Origin: Chrysemys picta bellii
Taxonomy: Eukaryota; Chordata; Testudines; Emydidae
DNA: 64,000 bases
Assembly: GCF_011386835.1 (NCBI RefSeq)
Contig: NC_088805.1
Span: forward strand, 13,388,836 to 13,452,835
Direction of reading: 5' to 3'
In this document: in pieces, positions 11,581 through 22,780 of the stretch
Position numbering within the stretch: the stretch's first letter is position 1
Layout of the letters: the number at the start of each line of letters is the position of its first letter
Program-made: the position numbers and the translations under genes
The notes under the pieces: model-generated
Databases searched by the model: none
Seen by the model: only the letters and a program-made list of their open reading frames with translations
Told to the model about the DNA's origin: nothing

Positions 11581-13139
11581 TTTATTTATTTAAGTGGCTT
11601 GAGTCATGGGTCAGGGTCCAATCACATGAGGTGCTGAGCCCTCACCTCCTAGTGACTCGGCCACTCGCTGAGCCAGGTGTCACAAATTCTAAAGCTAGCT
11701 GCACTTCTGGCCGCCTTGAGGGCACCCTACTCAAGTCTCAGGCCTCTAGCCATCACCTTACTCAAGGAAGGAACCCACCTTTCCCTCCAAACCAGAGATT
11801 TAGTCAGCAATTCCTCCTACAATTCACCGAAAGAACATACTGTATCTTGACAGCCAGAGTTTACATGCATACCTGTCACCCCTAGCAGGTGTCACCCCTC
11901 TTCAACGTGGAGACCCAGACGGGGTCCAAATTCCTTCATACCCTTATGTCAGGGTCTGTCCCACACAATGTAATGAGTTTTTGGAACCAATGAGAGTGAC
12001 ACCTCCCTTATGATATGCTGATCACATTAGAGAGTTCTCAGTTCTTTGGTAGCCTTATTCAATACGCACAAACCAGGAGATGCCATTTTCCCCAGAGGGG
12101 TGCTGCCTCTCCAGACTTGTTTACTTGCCTAGGGATTTGCATTAATCCCCCACCTTTAGTTCTTGCGGAAAACTTCTGCACCTCCCACCCCTCCTCCCCA
12201 AGTCTACACAGATACACACACCACAAAGTTGATAAAATGGTCTGAGGAGACTATGATTCTATAGCTTCTACAGGTTGACAGTTCTTGATAGTTCATTCAT
12301 GCTTATGTGACATTGCCACCTCTCCCGCCCCAATCAATGCATTGCCTGTCTTGTTTCCAGAAAGAAATTAATTCCTTCACACCCAGGCATAACAATACAA
12401 AGTGAAAGGGGAAACTGAGTCATACCTATTTCCATAAAGATCTATCAGAAGTTCCCCAGCTCTCCACACCCGGGATCTGGAGAGCTGCAAAACATTTGCC
12501 TTTGTTTCTTCAGCATTGATAAGATAATTAAGTGAAATAATTTCCCCATGCTTCCTCTTTTATGGATATAAAGGATATTTCGACCAGCCTGGGCAGCGCT
12601 ACACACAAGCATAGGTACTTGTCTTTCCCTGCAGCCTAATGCCACTTCTCCCCTTTATGTTCTCCTCCTCACCTTCTCTCAGTTTGTTTCTAAAGTCTTG
12701 CTGAACAGAGATTACTGCCCAGTGAAGAGGGATGAATCTACTGCCTGCTTCTCCTTAAGAGCTGCCTTGTGGGTTCCAGTCATAGCCACACTCAAATACG
12801 AGTGACAGTCATTATCTGCACCCTCAGGAAATAGACAGGTATGCAGAGCAGATGTGAGAGAAGGAAAGGAATATCCTATGGTATGTAAGGCTAAGAATGT
12901 TTCAGAGCTTTTACACCAGGACTGAACTTGACCTACGATCAGGAGTTTGTGCTCAGGTATCTGGCATAACTCTTCAGACTGAGGATTAGGGGAGAAGGTA
13001 AGACCCAGTGCCTCCTGCTCAGTCACTGGGAAGTGCTGGTTTTAACTATAACCTCTAGTATTATCTACCTGTCTTTCATTCTGGCTCTACAGAGTGCACT
13101 ACATATACAAGTTCCAAACAGAAAAGTCCATGCACATAC
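11581..13139. other. First-intron sequence of the GGT gene, no exon seen
   Basis: This lies directly downstream of the GGT splice donor on the minus strand. I looked for the next GGT exon (the conserved block with a triple glycine after a methionine) on the minus strand here and further left and did not find it. A sequence rich in LTR-like phrases around 11620-12000 could be worn retroelement DNA. The 104-aa frame at 12712-13026 (minus) has no recognised domain. Confidence 0.4.
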
Positions 13140-13300
13140 CTGCCAACGTCTGAACAGATTTCAGTGTCAGCTGCGACAGCAGCATGCAGATAACTTCCAG
13201 GAGCACACTCGGGCAGCCCCAGGATTACAATGACAGCAACTGCAATAGCCAGGAGCCCCAGGACCAGCAGCACAAGACAGCAGATCTTCCTTTTAGACAT
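13140..13300 (-). CDS. GGT5: Gamma-glutamyltransferase first coding exon, GGT5-like
   Basis: Gamma-glutamyltransferases are cell-surface type II membrane enzymes that remove the gamma-glutamyl group from glutathione and glutathione conjugates; GGT5 acts on leukotriene C4. This exon encodes 53 codons plus two bases. Residues 1-5 form a basic cytosolic tail (MSKRK), 7-29 an uninterrupted hydrophobic signal anchor, and from residue 38 the start of the ectodomain, LHAAVAADTEICSDVGR. The AAVAAD block is a family hallmark, and the CSD-hydrophobic-GR ending resembles GGT5 more than GGT1. The frame stops being coding at a consensus donor (CAG, then gtatgtg, donor at plus-strand 13139-13138), splitting an arginine codon in phase 2. 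The start ATG at 13300 has G at -3. No stop or frameshift is seen. The catalytic threonine and all later exons are outside the window. GGT1 or another paralogue remains possible. Confidence 0.85.
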
Positions 13301-13710
13301 GGCTATCCTGACGTTCCCCAGTGCAGCAGAGAGAGAGGATTTCGGTCCTGTTGTTAGTATAGTAAAAGACTTGCGTCTGGCAGAGACTCTTGCCTTGTCT
13401 TGCCCTGGGGCAGTGAAAGCTATAGGAGGGAGCTCGCATTAACGGGCTCATTGACTGCCCCACAGTGGCTTTGAAGGAAACAGTCTGTTAAGTGCCTTGA
13501 TATGTCTGTTAAGAAATGTGTGTGCAGAACACTCTTACGCACACAAATCTCAGTAAGACTTTTTCCTCTCTTATGAACATAAATTACTTTTTTTGGCAGA
13601 ACACTCCAAAGATTGCTTTGAAAGTTGAGATGAAAACTATTAACCCATTTACTCCTGGAGCATTTCTAGCAGAAAATCTTCAACCTTTCACAACACTTCC
13701 CTGCTTTCAG
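13301..13710. other. 5' side of the GGT exon
   Basis: This should contain the 5' UTR or a preceding intron of the GGT gene, and possibly its promoter, but I see no clear TATA box, CpG-rich segment or other decisive signal. No transposon is obvious in it. Confidence 0.35.
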
Positions 13711-13961
13711 AGGCTTTGTCTATACTACCCACCCCTCTGCTGTGTCGCTAAAAGGCATGCAATGTAGCTGCTGTTTGTCAAAAAACTTCCACCCCCAACC
13801 AGCAGCAGCAGCCCCATCAGCAGGAGAGCGCTCCTGCTGACAAAGCGCTGTTCACGCCGGCGCTTTTCGTCGGTAAAACTTTTGTCATTCGGAGGTGATG
13901 TTTTTTTAACACCCCGAACGACAAAAGTTTTGCCAACAAAGTTCCAGTGTAGACAAAGCCT
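13711..13961. mobile_element. Harbinger-like MITE, about 250 bp
   Basis: The ends mirror each other: aggctttgtctatact at the left and agtgtagacaaagcct at the right. The tgtagac terminal motif is shared with the Harbinger elements elsewhere in the window. A second internal inverted pair (aaaacttttgtcattcgg near 13877 against gaacgacaaaagttttgcc near 13917) gives a subterminal hairpin. The 3-bp target duplication is not clear. It sits about 410 bp upstream of the GGT start codon. Confidence 0.7.
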
Positions 13962-14088
13962 AATTCTCTGCACATACCAGCTGCAAACCTCCAAGCAGAG
14001 GTAGATGAGACAGAATGGACCCTGTATTATGCAGTCTCCCCTGGACTACATCTTTGGGCTAAGCCCCGGGATCCTTACTCATACATTG

Positions 14089-14187
14089 ATCCTACAAACA
14101 CGTATGTGCTTAACTTCTTCCATGAGTAGTACCCATTGACCACAATGGGACTCTCATGGTAGTAAAGTTAAACATGTAGGTAGATCG
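14089..14187. repeat. Old palindromic sauropsid repeat (seasonal 'cccattgac' type)
   Basis: The sequence is a worn inverted repeat centred on 'cccattgaccacaatggga', with mirrored arms ('gtgcttaacttcttccatgagtag' left half against 'ctcatggtagtaaagttaaac' right half). It belongs to the class of old MITE-like palindromes also seen at 24395-24527, 42510-42602, 44905-44998 and 58850-58950. Confidence 0.5.
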
Positions 14188-14839
14188 CTGCCTGAGTTTT
14201 TACTCATTCTTTCCTCAGACAAAACCGCCACCGACTTTGATTTTCTCTACACAGAGTGACCTCTCATACTTTCAACCAGAATGGACTTTATTTTAAATTC
14301 AGAGATCAACTAGAGATAGAATGTGTGTGTCTCGACTGTAACGGTCTGCACTGAGCTGAACACAAAGTGGCTGCTGGTCTCTACAGACAGCGAAGTCCTT
14401 GTACATTTAAGAATATAGCGCGAAGGCATAAGATACACAGATATACATACTTCAATGAGAATTTTGCCTGAGTAAGAACTGTGTAAAAATGAAAGACTTC
14501 AAGATCTGACCATTTTAAATATAGTGAAACTCACCCATTAAGAATTATACTAACACAAAAATAAAAATTTTGTAAGAACCAATTCCCTGGGCCCCAAACC
14601 ATTTTATTTACCTCTTAATTTTCACTGCAGTCATTAACAGAATTGCTGTCTAATTAATCAAATGGGTATAATAATTTTAAAAATCCTTTATTCATGTATC
14701 AGTGTATTGGAATTCTGTACCATCCTTCTCCCAAACTTTTCAAGATGTGTCAATTTGGAAATTGCTTACCAAACAGAAAATAGACATCTATATGGATAAT
14801 GAGAACATCCACAATTACATTAACTAGGATACAAAAAAT
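14188..14839. other. AT-rich DNA, nothing recognised
   Basis: No supported coding, RNA or repeat feature. Confidence 0.35.
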
Positions 14840-15060
14840 GATGAGTAATATAAGCCCTTCTGCTTTAAGGGGGCTAAACAACCACTAACTGATGGAATTG
14901 GGAAGAAATTTCCCCTATGGGCAGGTTGTTCCAAAGTTACCTGTTATGGGATGTCTTCCACTTTCTTCTAAAGCATCTGGTACTGGGCACTGGTAGAGAC
15001 AGGATACTGGAAGAGATGGACCAGTGGTCTTACCTGGAATGACAATTCCCATGTTCCTAT
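14840..15060 (+). repeat. CR1 LINE 3' end, older subfamily
   Basis: The order 'gaagaaatttcccctatggg', 'aagcatctggtactgggcac', 'agacaggatactgg' and 'ttcccatgttcctatg' is the 3' UTR of the CR1 group that ends in a 'tcttatgttc' like repeat. Same group as 37063-37645 and 59228-59391. Confidence 0.75.
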
Positions 15061-15164
15061 GGAAGAGTCTTTTGAGACCCCAGCTCTGGAGTACCCTGAA
15101 GAGGATAAGTGCTGGCTCAAAACAGTGCAGGATCCAAGACCATCCAATACTATACTTCTCACAG

Positions 15165-15262
15165 TAAATTGTCCTTCATATGGGCGCTGTAAAGATTAAT
15201 TAGCTGATGTTTGTGAAGGTCTTTGAGAATGCAAAGTGATATATAATTGCCAAGTGTTATTA
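15165..15262 (+). repeat. Old LINE/SINE 3' relic (L3-like)
   Basis: 'gatgtttgtgaaggtctttg' followed by 'agaatgcaaagtgatatata' matches the typical 3' end of old L3/CR1-type amniote repeats. Strongly diverged. Confidence 0.45.
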
Positions 15263-17293
15263 AAACTGATAAGAATAGAACACCTCGTCTATGAATACAT
15301 CCTGGTGGCAAATATTTACCATATTTTCCATTGTAGGACAGCATGTAGTTCATTCCTACACCTTGGAGTCTATAATCTCTTGCTGTGGAGTTCTACTCCA
15401 CACAATTACCCGAACAAGATGTCACGTCCCTGATAAAGGACTCATATTGTTAGTGGGTTTGTTTTGTTTTTGAGAAGACACTGAAGGAGATTATCCATGC
15501 ACGTGTACTTCAGTGTTGGGATTTTGCAGCAACTGTCTCTGCGTGGAATGGGTTGTGGGGAAGCTCACAGCTATTCCTGTCCCAACCTCCCAAAAGAAGT
15601 CACTACAGGGAATGGTGAAGGAGCAACTGGCTAGGAAGGAGCTTACAGACTATAGGGAATTGTGTAAGAATACTGAATATGGGGAGCTCACAGACCACGC
15701 ACAGTGGTAGCTGTTCCAATCCCAACCTTTAGGAGGCACTATAGAGAAGGTGCAGGTTCTGGGGAAGCCAACATCAACTCATACTAGTCACAAAGGCAGT
15801 TGGTCTGAGCGTTGGAAGTACTTTCCTTGCTCATTCCAGCAGCAGCACTTTGAACTAAGAACTCTGGCAAGCTCAGTGTAATTTTAACTGAGATCCAAAT
15901 ATGTCCCTGACATGCTAATCTAGTCTCCATGAAAATTCTTTCTCCCTTAATCAGGGTCTTTTCAAGTGGCAGCTTTTCAGTTTGCCTCTCTCGGAAACCA
16001 GCTGTTTTATGAGAAAAGTCATCAGGCCCCTCAGGGGATTGAAGATAAGAAGGCAACCCTGCTCTCGTGAACCAGGGCGTGGGGAAGAAGTGGGAGGGAC
16101 TCCAGAGGGCAATAGGTAATGTTCTTTAATTATACAAATCCTGTAGCATACACACCTTTCATTCAGTAAAGGGAATGAACAGAACCTTAAGGGCCTGACC
16201 TTGCGGAGTGCAGAGTACCCTGCACTCTCATTAACTACAGTGGAGTTCTGAACAGGAGTAAAGGTCTCCATGTGAAGATTCTTTTGCCAAATCAGGACCT
16301 GGGTTAATGGTGGTCTATGAATGGAATAAAGCACAGTGAGGACTTGCACTTTCCTCCATATCCCTACATAACTTTCCATGGACATACAGAGGTAGCGGTT
16401 GCAAATGACAAGTCTCTAAAACATCTTTTAAAATTGCAAGATAGTGATAGAGTGTGCAAGGAAAATTACAAGGCCCCAGTCCATCCCCATCAAGAACAAA
16501 TCCACAGGATGCGGGAGGCAGGAGGGGAATATCCAAAAGCAGATCCCCTCACATTTGTCCTGTCAAGTAGTTGTTGCTACGCAGAAAAGGTCTGCCCCAA
16601 ATCTGGCCATTCACCGGGTATCTTAAGGAGGCCCCATACCCTTGTACAGTGGCTCTGGTCCCCAGTGGCCCCCTTTCCACTTAGAAGGGGGGAGGATCCA
16701 GCTGAGGAGGGGCCTCTCCATATGCTGATCTAGGGGGAACAACAGAGGGCTAAGATTTTAAACATCAACGTTTTAATAGTACAACCTACTAAAATGTGTC
16801 AGGCACCTGAATATTTTGCAAATGATCCTGTATAGGCCTGGAGTTAATACAGCTGCAGAGCCTCACTTGTAGCAGCGGTGTGAAAAGGGGAATACAGGTT
16901 AGCAAAAGGAGATAACTGTGAAGTGGAGAAAATGGTGGATTTTCACTGTATATTTGCACTATTTGCATGGGCTCAAAAGGATAATACAATACCTGCGAAG
17001 GGAAGGGCTGCGGAATATGGTTTCTCTGTAAGTACGGGCAAAGCTCTTCATAGGCTGGAAATAAAAGGTAACAAAACAAGAACCTGTTAGAATACTTCAC
17101 ATTCATGTGGCCCCTTTCAGGTAAGAATTGCAAAATGCTTTACCTTCATTACTTAAGCCTCACAGTGCCCCTGTCCAAGTCTACAGCAGAGCCAATATTA
17201 AAATCCACAAGTTGTGACTCCCAACCTCCTGATGTAACCACTATGCAAATTCCCCATTAATCTTATAATAATAATATATGGGGATATACCTAT
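15263..17293. other. Intergenic DNA, no gene recognised
   Basis: Open frames of 60-144 codons occur on both strands (for example 15951-16385 minus and 16317-16733 plus), but none shows a domain, signal peptide or codon structure I can support. No clear transposon was recognised. Confidence 0.35.
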
Positions 17294-17465
17294 CTCATAG
17301 AACTGGAAGGGACCCCAAAAGGTCATTGAGTCCAGCCCCCTGCCTTCACTAGCAGGACCAAGTACTGATTTTTGCCCCAGATCCTTAGGTGGCCCCCCCA
17401 AGGATTGAACTCACAACCCTGGGTTTAGCAGACCAATACTCAAACCACTGAGACTTGAACCCCCC
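17294..17465 (-). repeat. tRNA-derived turtle SINE, minus strand
   Basis: Reverse complement of the SINE at 11404-11572: CR1-like tail at the left ('gaactggaagggacc'), body 'gcaggaccaagtactgat', B box region ggattgaac (plus-strand 17402-17410) and a decayed A box at the right end. Confidence 0.9.
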
Positions 17466-17589
17466 AACCTAGGGACTTGTTTGCCTGATCAGATGCTAAA
17501 TCCTGACTAATGGAAACTTGTTTCAAAGTATAACAGCCGCAAGGCCCTCAGTTCAATCCCCATCACTGCACTGCATCTCTGACCTCCGG

Positions 17590-17797
17590 TGCACTGTCTA
17601 CATTGGCACTTTACAGCACTACAACTTGCTGCGCTCAGGGGTGTGTTTTTTTCACACCCCTGAGCGAGAAAGTTTCAGCGCTGTAAAGTGCCAGTGTAGA
17701 CAAGTGCTAAGTGGATTGGCAGTGTGTGCACCTCAGGAGTTTCAGCGCAGAAAGCTGCTTTACTGTGCAGAAACTTGCCACTGCAGACAGGGCCTAA
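17590..17797. mobile_element. Harbinger-related MITE, palindromic part plus terminal part
   Basis: 17590-17707 is an inverted repeat: 'ctgtctacattggcacttta' at the left and 'taaagtgccagtgtagacaa' at the right, with 'gctcaggggtgtg' mirrored in the middle; TAA follows at 17708-17710. 17713-17797 matches the right end of the Harbinger at 40927-41011 ('gcagaaagctgctttac', then 'gccactg.agaca.ggcc') and again ends in TAA (17795-17797). Whether this is one element or two adjacent ones is unclear. A further related fragment may extend to about 17925. Confidence 0.75.
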
Positions 17798-18129
17798 CTG
17801 TAGTCTCTCAGGGCACGTCTTCAGTAGCTTGTAGCTACACTCCTCGTGGAGGTGGGTTTTTTAGAGCGCAGTATCTCCATGAGAGTTTCTACACTACACA
17901 AGACACATTGAAGCGCTGGAGCTGAATCACACACTCGCAAAATAAACTTTCAGGATTACCAAACTCCACCCAGGTAAGATTGGTGTCACTGCAGATACAA
18001 TTTGGATTCAGTTCAGTGGGCTCAGGACTCATGTGACAGAACTGCCATGAATACATCATCATTCTCCATGGGAAACATGATTTAGGTAAGACCATCCCGC
18101 AAGTCTAAGCCTAATACATTAAGAAACTG

Positions 18130-18791
18130 ATTACAGGTAATATCTCACCCTCAGAGATGTTCCAATAAGCTTCTTCCTCAGACTAGACTCCTTCCTAGTC
18201 TGGGCCCAATCCTTTTCCCTGGTACAGTCCTTGTTAGTTCCAGCAGACATCTTAGGTGGAAACTAGGGGTTTTCTCATGACTGGCTCCTCTTTGTTCTGT
18301 TCCACCCCCTTTTATAGCTTTGGCACAAGGCGGGAATCTTTTGTCTCTCTGGGTCCCCACCCCCTCTTCTAAATAGAAAAGTACCAGATTTAAGATGGAT
18401 TCCAGTATCATGTGACATGGTCACATGTCCTGTGAGACCTTATTCTTCATTACCCACGGGCTGGCCCACACGTACACAGAAAGGCTTGCAGGTAGATAAA
18501 CCCATTCACAACCAATGGTCCTAGTCAATGGGAGCCATCAAGATTCTAATCCATCATTAATGGCCCTATGTAACTTTGCATAGTTACAATAGGACCTCAG
18601 AGTTATACTTCATATTTCTAGCTTCAGATACAAGGATGATACATGCATACAAATAGGATGAACACACTCAGTAGATTATAAACTTTGCAAGAGAACCTTA
18701 CAAGAGATCTTTTGCATAAAGCATATTCCAGTTACATTATATTCACATTCATAAGCATATTTTCATAAAACATATGGAGTGCAACGTCACA
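18130..18791 (-). repeat. ERV-type LTR, minus strand
   Basis: On the minus strand it begins TGTGACGTTGC at 18791 and has a TATA box (tataaaagg, plus-strand 18308-18316). It is closely related to 27440-28399: both share 'attataaactttg', 'ttttgcat.aagcatattcc' and 'agttacattatattcac' in the same order. It lacks internal coding sequence and appears to be a fragment. Confidence 0.75.
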
Positions 18792-19210
18792 CACCCCTCA
18801 GCAACCCAACTCAATTTAAAAAACATTTTGTTTGCCTGGTCTTGAACCTCTTGCGACACCCCCGCCACAGACACACACGCTGTCAGCTCCGCCTGACTCA
18901 CAGAATGAGAGGGGCACCATGCTCAATAAAAGGGATGAAGACTTAGCAGTTAATTGGATTTTGGTATTTATAGTATTTTAGCTTCACCTGGAAAACTATG
19001 CCACTTGGTTAAAGGTCAATGCAAATGTGCATGCCCATCCGGCCAAGTAAGCAATGGATTTTGTCTATCAGTTGAACAGGCTTGTTGGATGAAGATAAAA
19101 AAATTGGCTAATCTTCAAGAAGAGAAACATGTTGTTTCCTGCCTAGCCCTCTAATAACAACTCCTCTCATTACACTATGAAGCTACAGAAAAGCCTCTGA
19201 TCTACTATGT
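18792..19210. other. Intergenic DNA, nothing recognised
   Basis: No supported feature. The 66-codon frame at 18954-19154 has no known domain. Confidence 0.35.
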
Positions 19211-19218
19211 GAAGGAGG

Positions 19219-20244
19219 CAGTGGTGGGTTTACAATGGAGCCGGGCCCATGCTCAGAAGGGGCCCTGTCCTGCTCTGCTTGCACTGCATCCCAAGACCCC
19301 ACCAGCTTGCTGGCTCCCCACCACCCAACACTTGCTCCTCAGGCCGAGGGATCCTCTCCATCCCCTGACCCCACTGCCCTGCTCCTCTCTGGCCCCTGGC
19401 TGGACCCCCCATGCACCTCCGGCTCCGGGCAGTCTCTGCTTCCCACCGCCTGTGGGGCTCGCCTGTCTCCCCAGAGCTGTCTTCCCCCGCCTGTCACCCC
19501 CAATTGGGGTGGGGGTAAGGGTGGGGGGCTTGCCTGGGCCCCTCCAGGAAGGGCATCTTGAGAGAGCCCGGCTGGGGCAGGCCCTGGTCTGGCCGATCGT
19601 GCTACTCCCGAGGGGCCGGAGTGATTCCCAGCCCCGGGACCAGCCTTGGCTGTGCGGCTGGCTCAGCCCGGCAGACACAGTCACCTCCCAGCAGGGCCAG
19701 CGAGCGCGGCCGGGAGGCAGGGGGTGGGGAGTGGGTTTCGGGGGGTGTTGGGCTGTGAGGTGGCGGGGAAGATCTGTGTGTGTTGGGGCACTAGGGAGTG
19801 GGGGTTTCTGTTGGGGGTGCTGGGCAGTTTAGGTGGGGCTGTGGGCAGGGGGGCACTGGGCAAGGGTGGTGTTGTTCATTTGTGGGAGGGGTTGGGGGAG
19901 GTGCTGGGCATAGTGGGTCCAGGGGGAGCTCTGGCCATAGGGAATCGGGGGGATGTTCCAGTGCTGGGCAGGGGGGCTGTGTGGCGCGGCATAGGCCCGC
20001 CCCCGAGGCAAAGGGACATGCTGGCAGCACAAGGCCAGGCGGGCCACTGTGCATCTGGCAACTGCCGGTTTGTAAATAGTGCCATGGGCTGGGTGGAGCG
20101 GGGCCGCCCCTGCCATGCCATGCACATTGCCTCTGGCTGACCCCTCGCTCTAGGGAGTGATGTCCCTGCGCCATGCTCCATTGCCTCCATGGGGGCCCAC
20201 AAATACGTTTGGCGCAGGGCCCACGCATGGTTAATCCGGCCCTG
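19219..20244. mobile_element. GC-rich non-autonomous hAT element, 1026 bp, 8-bp TSD
   Basis: The 8-bp duplication gaaggagg flanks it exactly (19211-19218 and 20245-20252). The ends are inverted repeats: left cagtggtgggtttacaatgg, right ccatgcgtgg region ending 'catggttaatccggccctg' , both with the cag...ctg termini of hAT elements. The interior is C-rich at the left and G-rich at the right, so it opens long frames on both strands (for example 19209-19832 and 19791-20318) that are not genes. A related element starts at 63761. Confidence 0.92.
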
Positions 20245-20252
20245 GAAGGAGG

Positions 20253-20684
20253 CATGACTGGCATGCTAGGCACTTTGTTGTTACTGGAGCAGAATTGCCT
20301 CCAAGAACACGCAGGCATGAAGCCACAGGATATCTATGACCTGGATTGCTGAAAATTATGCAAGGAGAGGCATGCATAGTGAAAACAAAACTGGATGGCT
20401 TGGGTTACAATGGAAGAGCAATCACCAGTTCCCAAAGGACTGCGAGGGAAGGTGTTGCTCCTTGGCAGAGGGAAATGGAAATGAAGAAGAAGAACAGAGA
20501 CAGGCACCTAACTTTCATTCAGCCTACAAAGCCAGGACATGTACTTAGCCGTATGCACACGGTCCATGATAAACACACCTGGCAAGATCCAGCCTCGTTT
20601 ACACCCAAGCAACTCCAGTGATTTCAGTGGGAATGTGTGTGTGTAACCAAGGACAGAATTTGGCCCATAGATGATTAATGATGT
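20253..20684. other. Intergenic DNA with a worn palindromic repeat
   Basis: Around 20570-20668 the phrases 'agatccagcctcgtttacac', 'ttcagtggga' and 'acagaatttggccc' resemble the old palindromic repeat class at 44905-44998. Otherwise nothing recognised. Confidence 0.35.
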
Positions 20685-20850
20685 TCACCACTTACATAGA
20701 ACTTTCCATCCTTTGAGCTCATAGTCCTTTACAGTGAGGAAACTGAGGCACAAAGATACTTGTAATTTGCCCAAAAGTCACATCGGGAGTCAATGGCAGA
20801 ACCTCAGGTCCTCCTGACTTTGAATCCACTCTAGTACCATATCCATGGAA
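20685..20850 (-). repeat. MIR-like SINE relic
   Basis: It contains 'gaggaaactgaggcacaaag' followed by 'gtaatttgcccaaaagtcac', the antisense MIR core. Diverged, ends uncertain. Confidence 0.7.
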
Positions 20851-21291
20851 TAACAGCACCCAAGGCTCCAGACAAGTGCTTAATAGGTGATATAATTCAG
20901 TACAAATGACAGTTTACTAAGGGCATGTCTACATTGGCAGAGTTACAGCGCCGGGACTAACAGCGCAGCTCAGAGAGCACTGAAGGGAAACCGCTGTTGT
21001 GTGTTCACACTGTCAGCTGCCTGCGCAATAGCATGTTCACACTTGTGGCACTTGCAGCGGTATTCAGAACAGTGCACTCTGGGGAGCTATCCCACAGAGC
21101 ATCTCTTCCTCTTCTGCTGCTAAGAGTTGTGGGAAGACAGAGGGGATCACGGAGCATCCTGGGTCCTGTCCCAATGCCCCGTGATGCATTGCTTCACATC
21201 CCAGCAATCCCTGTGCTTCCGTCTGCATTTGGCGCCATCTTTCAACGGTTTGTGTACTGCGCGTTCTGCTCTGCCTCTTCGGTCCGCACGA

Positions 21292-22510
21292 ATGCATCCC
21301 AAACTGTTGACCAGTATGCTGCTCCCTTTGACCAACATGTCACGAGTGGCAGTGGAGTTATTCCTTAAACTACAAAGGCAAGAGAAGTGCGACATTGATC
21401 TCACCACACGTACTAGCTACGATATGAGATTGCTTGTGGCATTCACAGACATGCTCTCCACCGTGGAACGCCGCTTTTGTGCTCGGGAAACAAGCACTGA
21501 GTGGTGGGATCACATCATCACACAAATCTGGGATGACGAGCAGTGGCTGCAGAACTTTCGGATGAGGAAAGCCACATTCATGAGACTGTGTGATGAGCTC
21601 GCCCCAGCCCCTGCGTCGCAAGGACACGATAATGAGAGCTATCCTGCCATTGGAGAAGTGTGTGGCAATTGCATTGTGGAAACTGGCAACTCCAAACTGC
21701 TACCAATCGGTCGCTAACCAGTTCGCAGTGGGAAAGTCGACCATAGGACTCGTGTTGACGGAAGTGTGCAGGGCCATTAATTGCATCCTGCTCCGAAAGA
21801 CCGTGACTCTGGGCAACGTGCGTGACATTGTGGATGGCTTTGAACAAATGGGTTTCCCTAACTGCGGAGAGACAATAGATGGCATGCATATTCCAATTCT
21901 GGCACCAGACCACCTAGCCACCGAGTACATTAATCGCAAGGGGTATTTCTCTATGGTTCTCCAGGTGCCTGTGGATCACCGTGGGCATTTCATGGAAATT
22001 AACACTGGCTGGTCCGGAAAGGTGCATGACACACGCATGTTTCGGAACACTGGCCTATTCAGGAAGCTGCAAGCAGAGACTTTCTTCCCGGACCAGAGAA
22101 CTGTAGGGGAAGTCGAAATGCCCATTGTGATCCTGGGAGACCCCACCTACTCCTTAATGCCATGGCTTACGAATCCATACACAGGGCACCTTGACAGCAG
22201 CAAGGAGCAGTTCAACAACAGGCTGAACAAGTGTAGAATGGCTGTTGAGTGTGCTTTTGGCAGTTTAAAGGCCCGCTGGCGCTGCCTAGATGGGAAGCTG
22301 GACCTGGCCGATGACAATATTCCTATGCTTATAGCCGCATGCTGTACGCTTCATAATATTTGTGAAGGGAAGGGTGAAAGCTTCACTCAGGACTTGACCA
22401 TAGAGGTTCAGCGCCTGAAGGCTGAGTTTGAACAGACAGAGACCGGGGCGCAGCGCAGGGACATAAGGAGCAAGGATGCCTTGAGGCAGTTTAAAGCTGA
22501 AAGCCACTAA
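21292..22510 (+). pseudogene. PIF/Harbinger transposase (HARBI1-like), one frameshift
   Basis: Encodes a DDE nuclease that would cut and paste Harbinger elements. The start at 21292 is chosen because the other copy (36476) has an ATG at the same place with a similar first peptide. The N-terminal part (21292 to about 21610) holds a helical region ending MRLCDELAPAP. The rest continues in the next frame to the stop at 22510. Within that second frame (306 residues from 21590) the catalytic residues are D97 in TIDGMHIPI, D184 in VILGDPTY and E220 in MAVECAFGSLKARW; a helix-turn-helix-like GKSTIG lies at 48-53. One extra C in 21608-21611 (ccagcccc here, ccagccc in the other copy) breaks the frame. 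No in-frame stop is seen. About 405 residues if read as one product, a normal length for the family. Confidence 0.9.
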
Positions 22511-22780
22511 TATTTGTTGCTATGCTCGGGAGTGCAGTGCTTGTAATGCTAGGAGGTGATTGTGATTGGTGCAGACGATGCACTATGAAGGTTTAACATA
22601 ATGGTCTGTTGCTTTGGTGGGCTCTGTTTGCTTTCAGTTAATAGAATAAAGATTGCTTTCAGATCAACACAATTCTTTTATTAAAAAACAACAACCAGAG
22701 GAGAGAGTCAAAGAAAAAAAAACATCAGCAGTCAGGGGGATGGAAAGGTCCCATGGGGAGGTGGGGTTCCGGTGCTGGTG

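Noticed and set aside
12712..13026. 104-codon minus-strand frame just downstream of the GGT exon, considered as exon 2
   Set aside because: It lacks the conserved GGT block expected next and starts with no splice acceptor supported by homology.
19209..19832. 207-codon open frame on the plus strand, and 175-codon frame 19791-20318 on the minus strand
   Set aside because: Both lie in the strand-biased GC-rich interior of a hAT element with exact 8-bp duplication; composition (Pro, Gly, Ala, Leu) and lack of any domain mark them as by-products.
21127..21291. Upstream extension of the transposase frame to 21127
   Set aside because: The extension is not collinear as a frame in the second copy, which has its own ATG at the position matching 21292.
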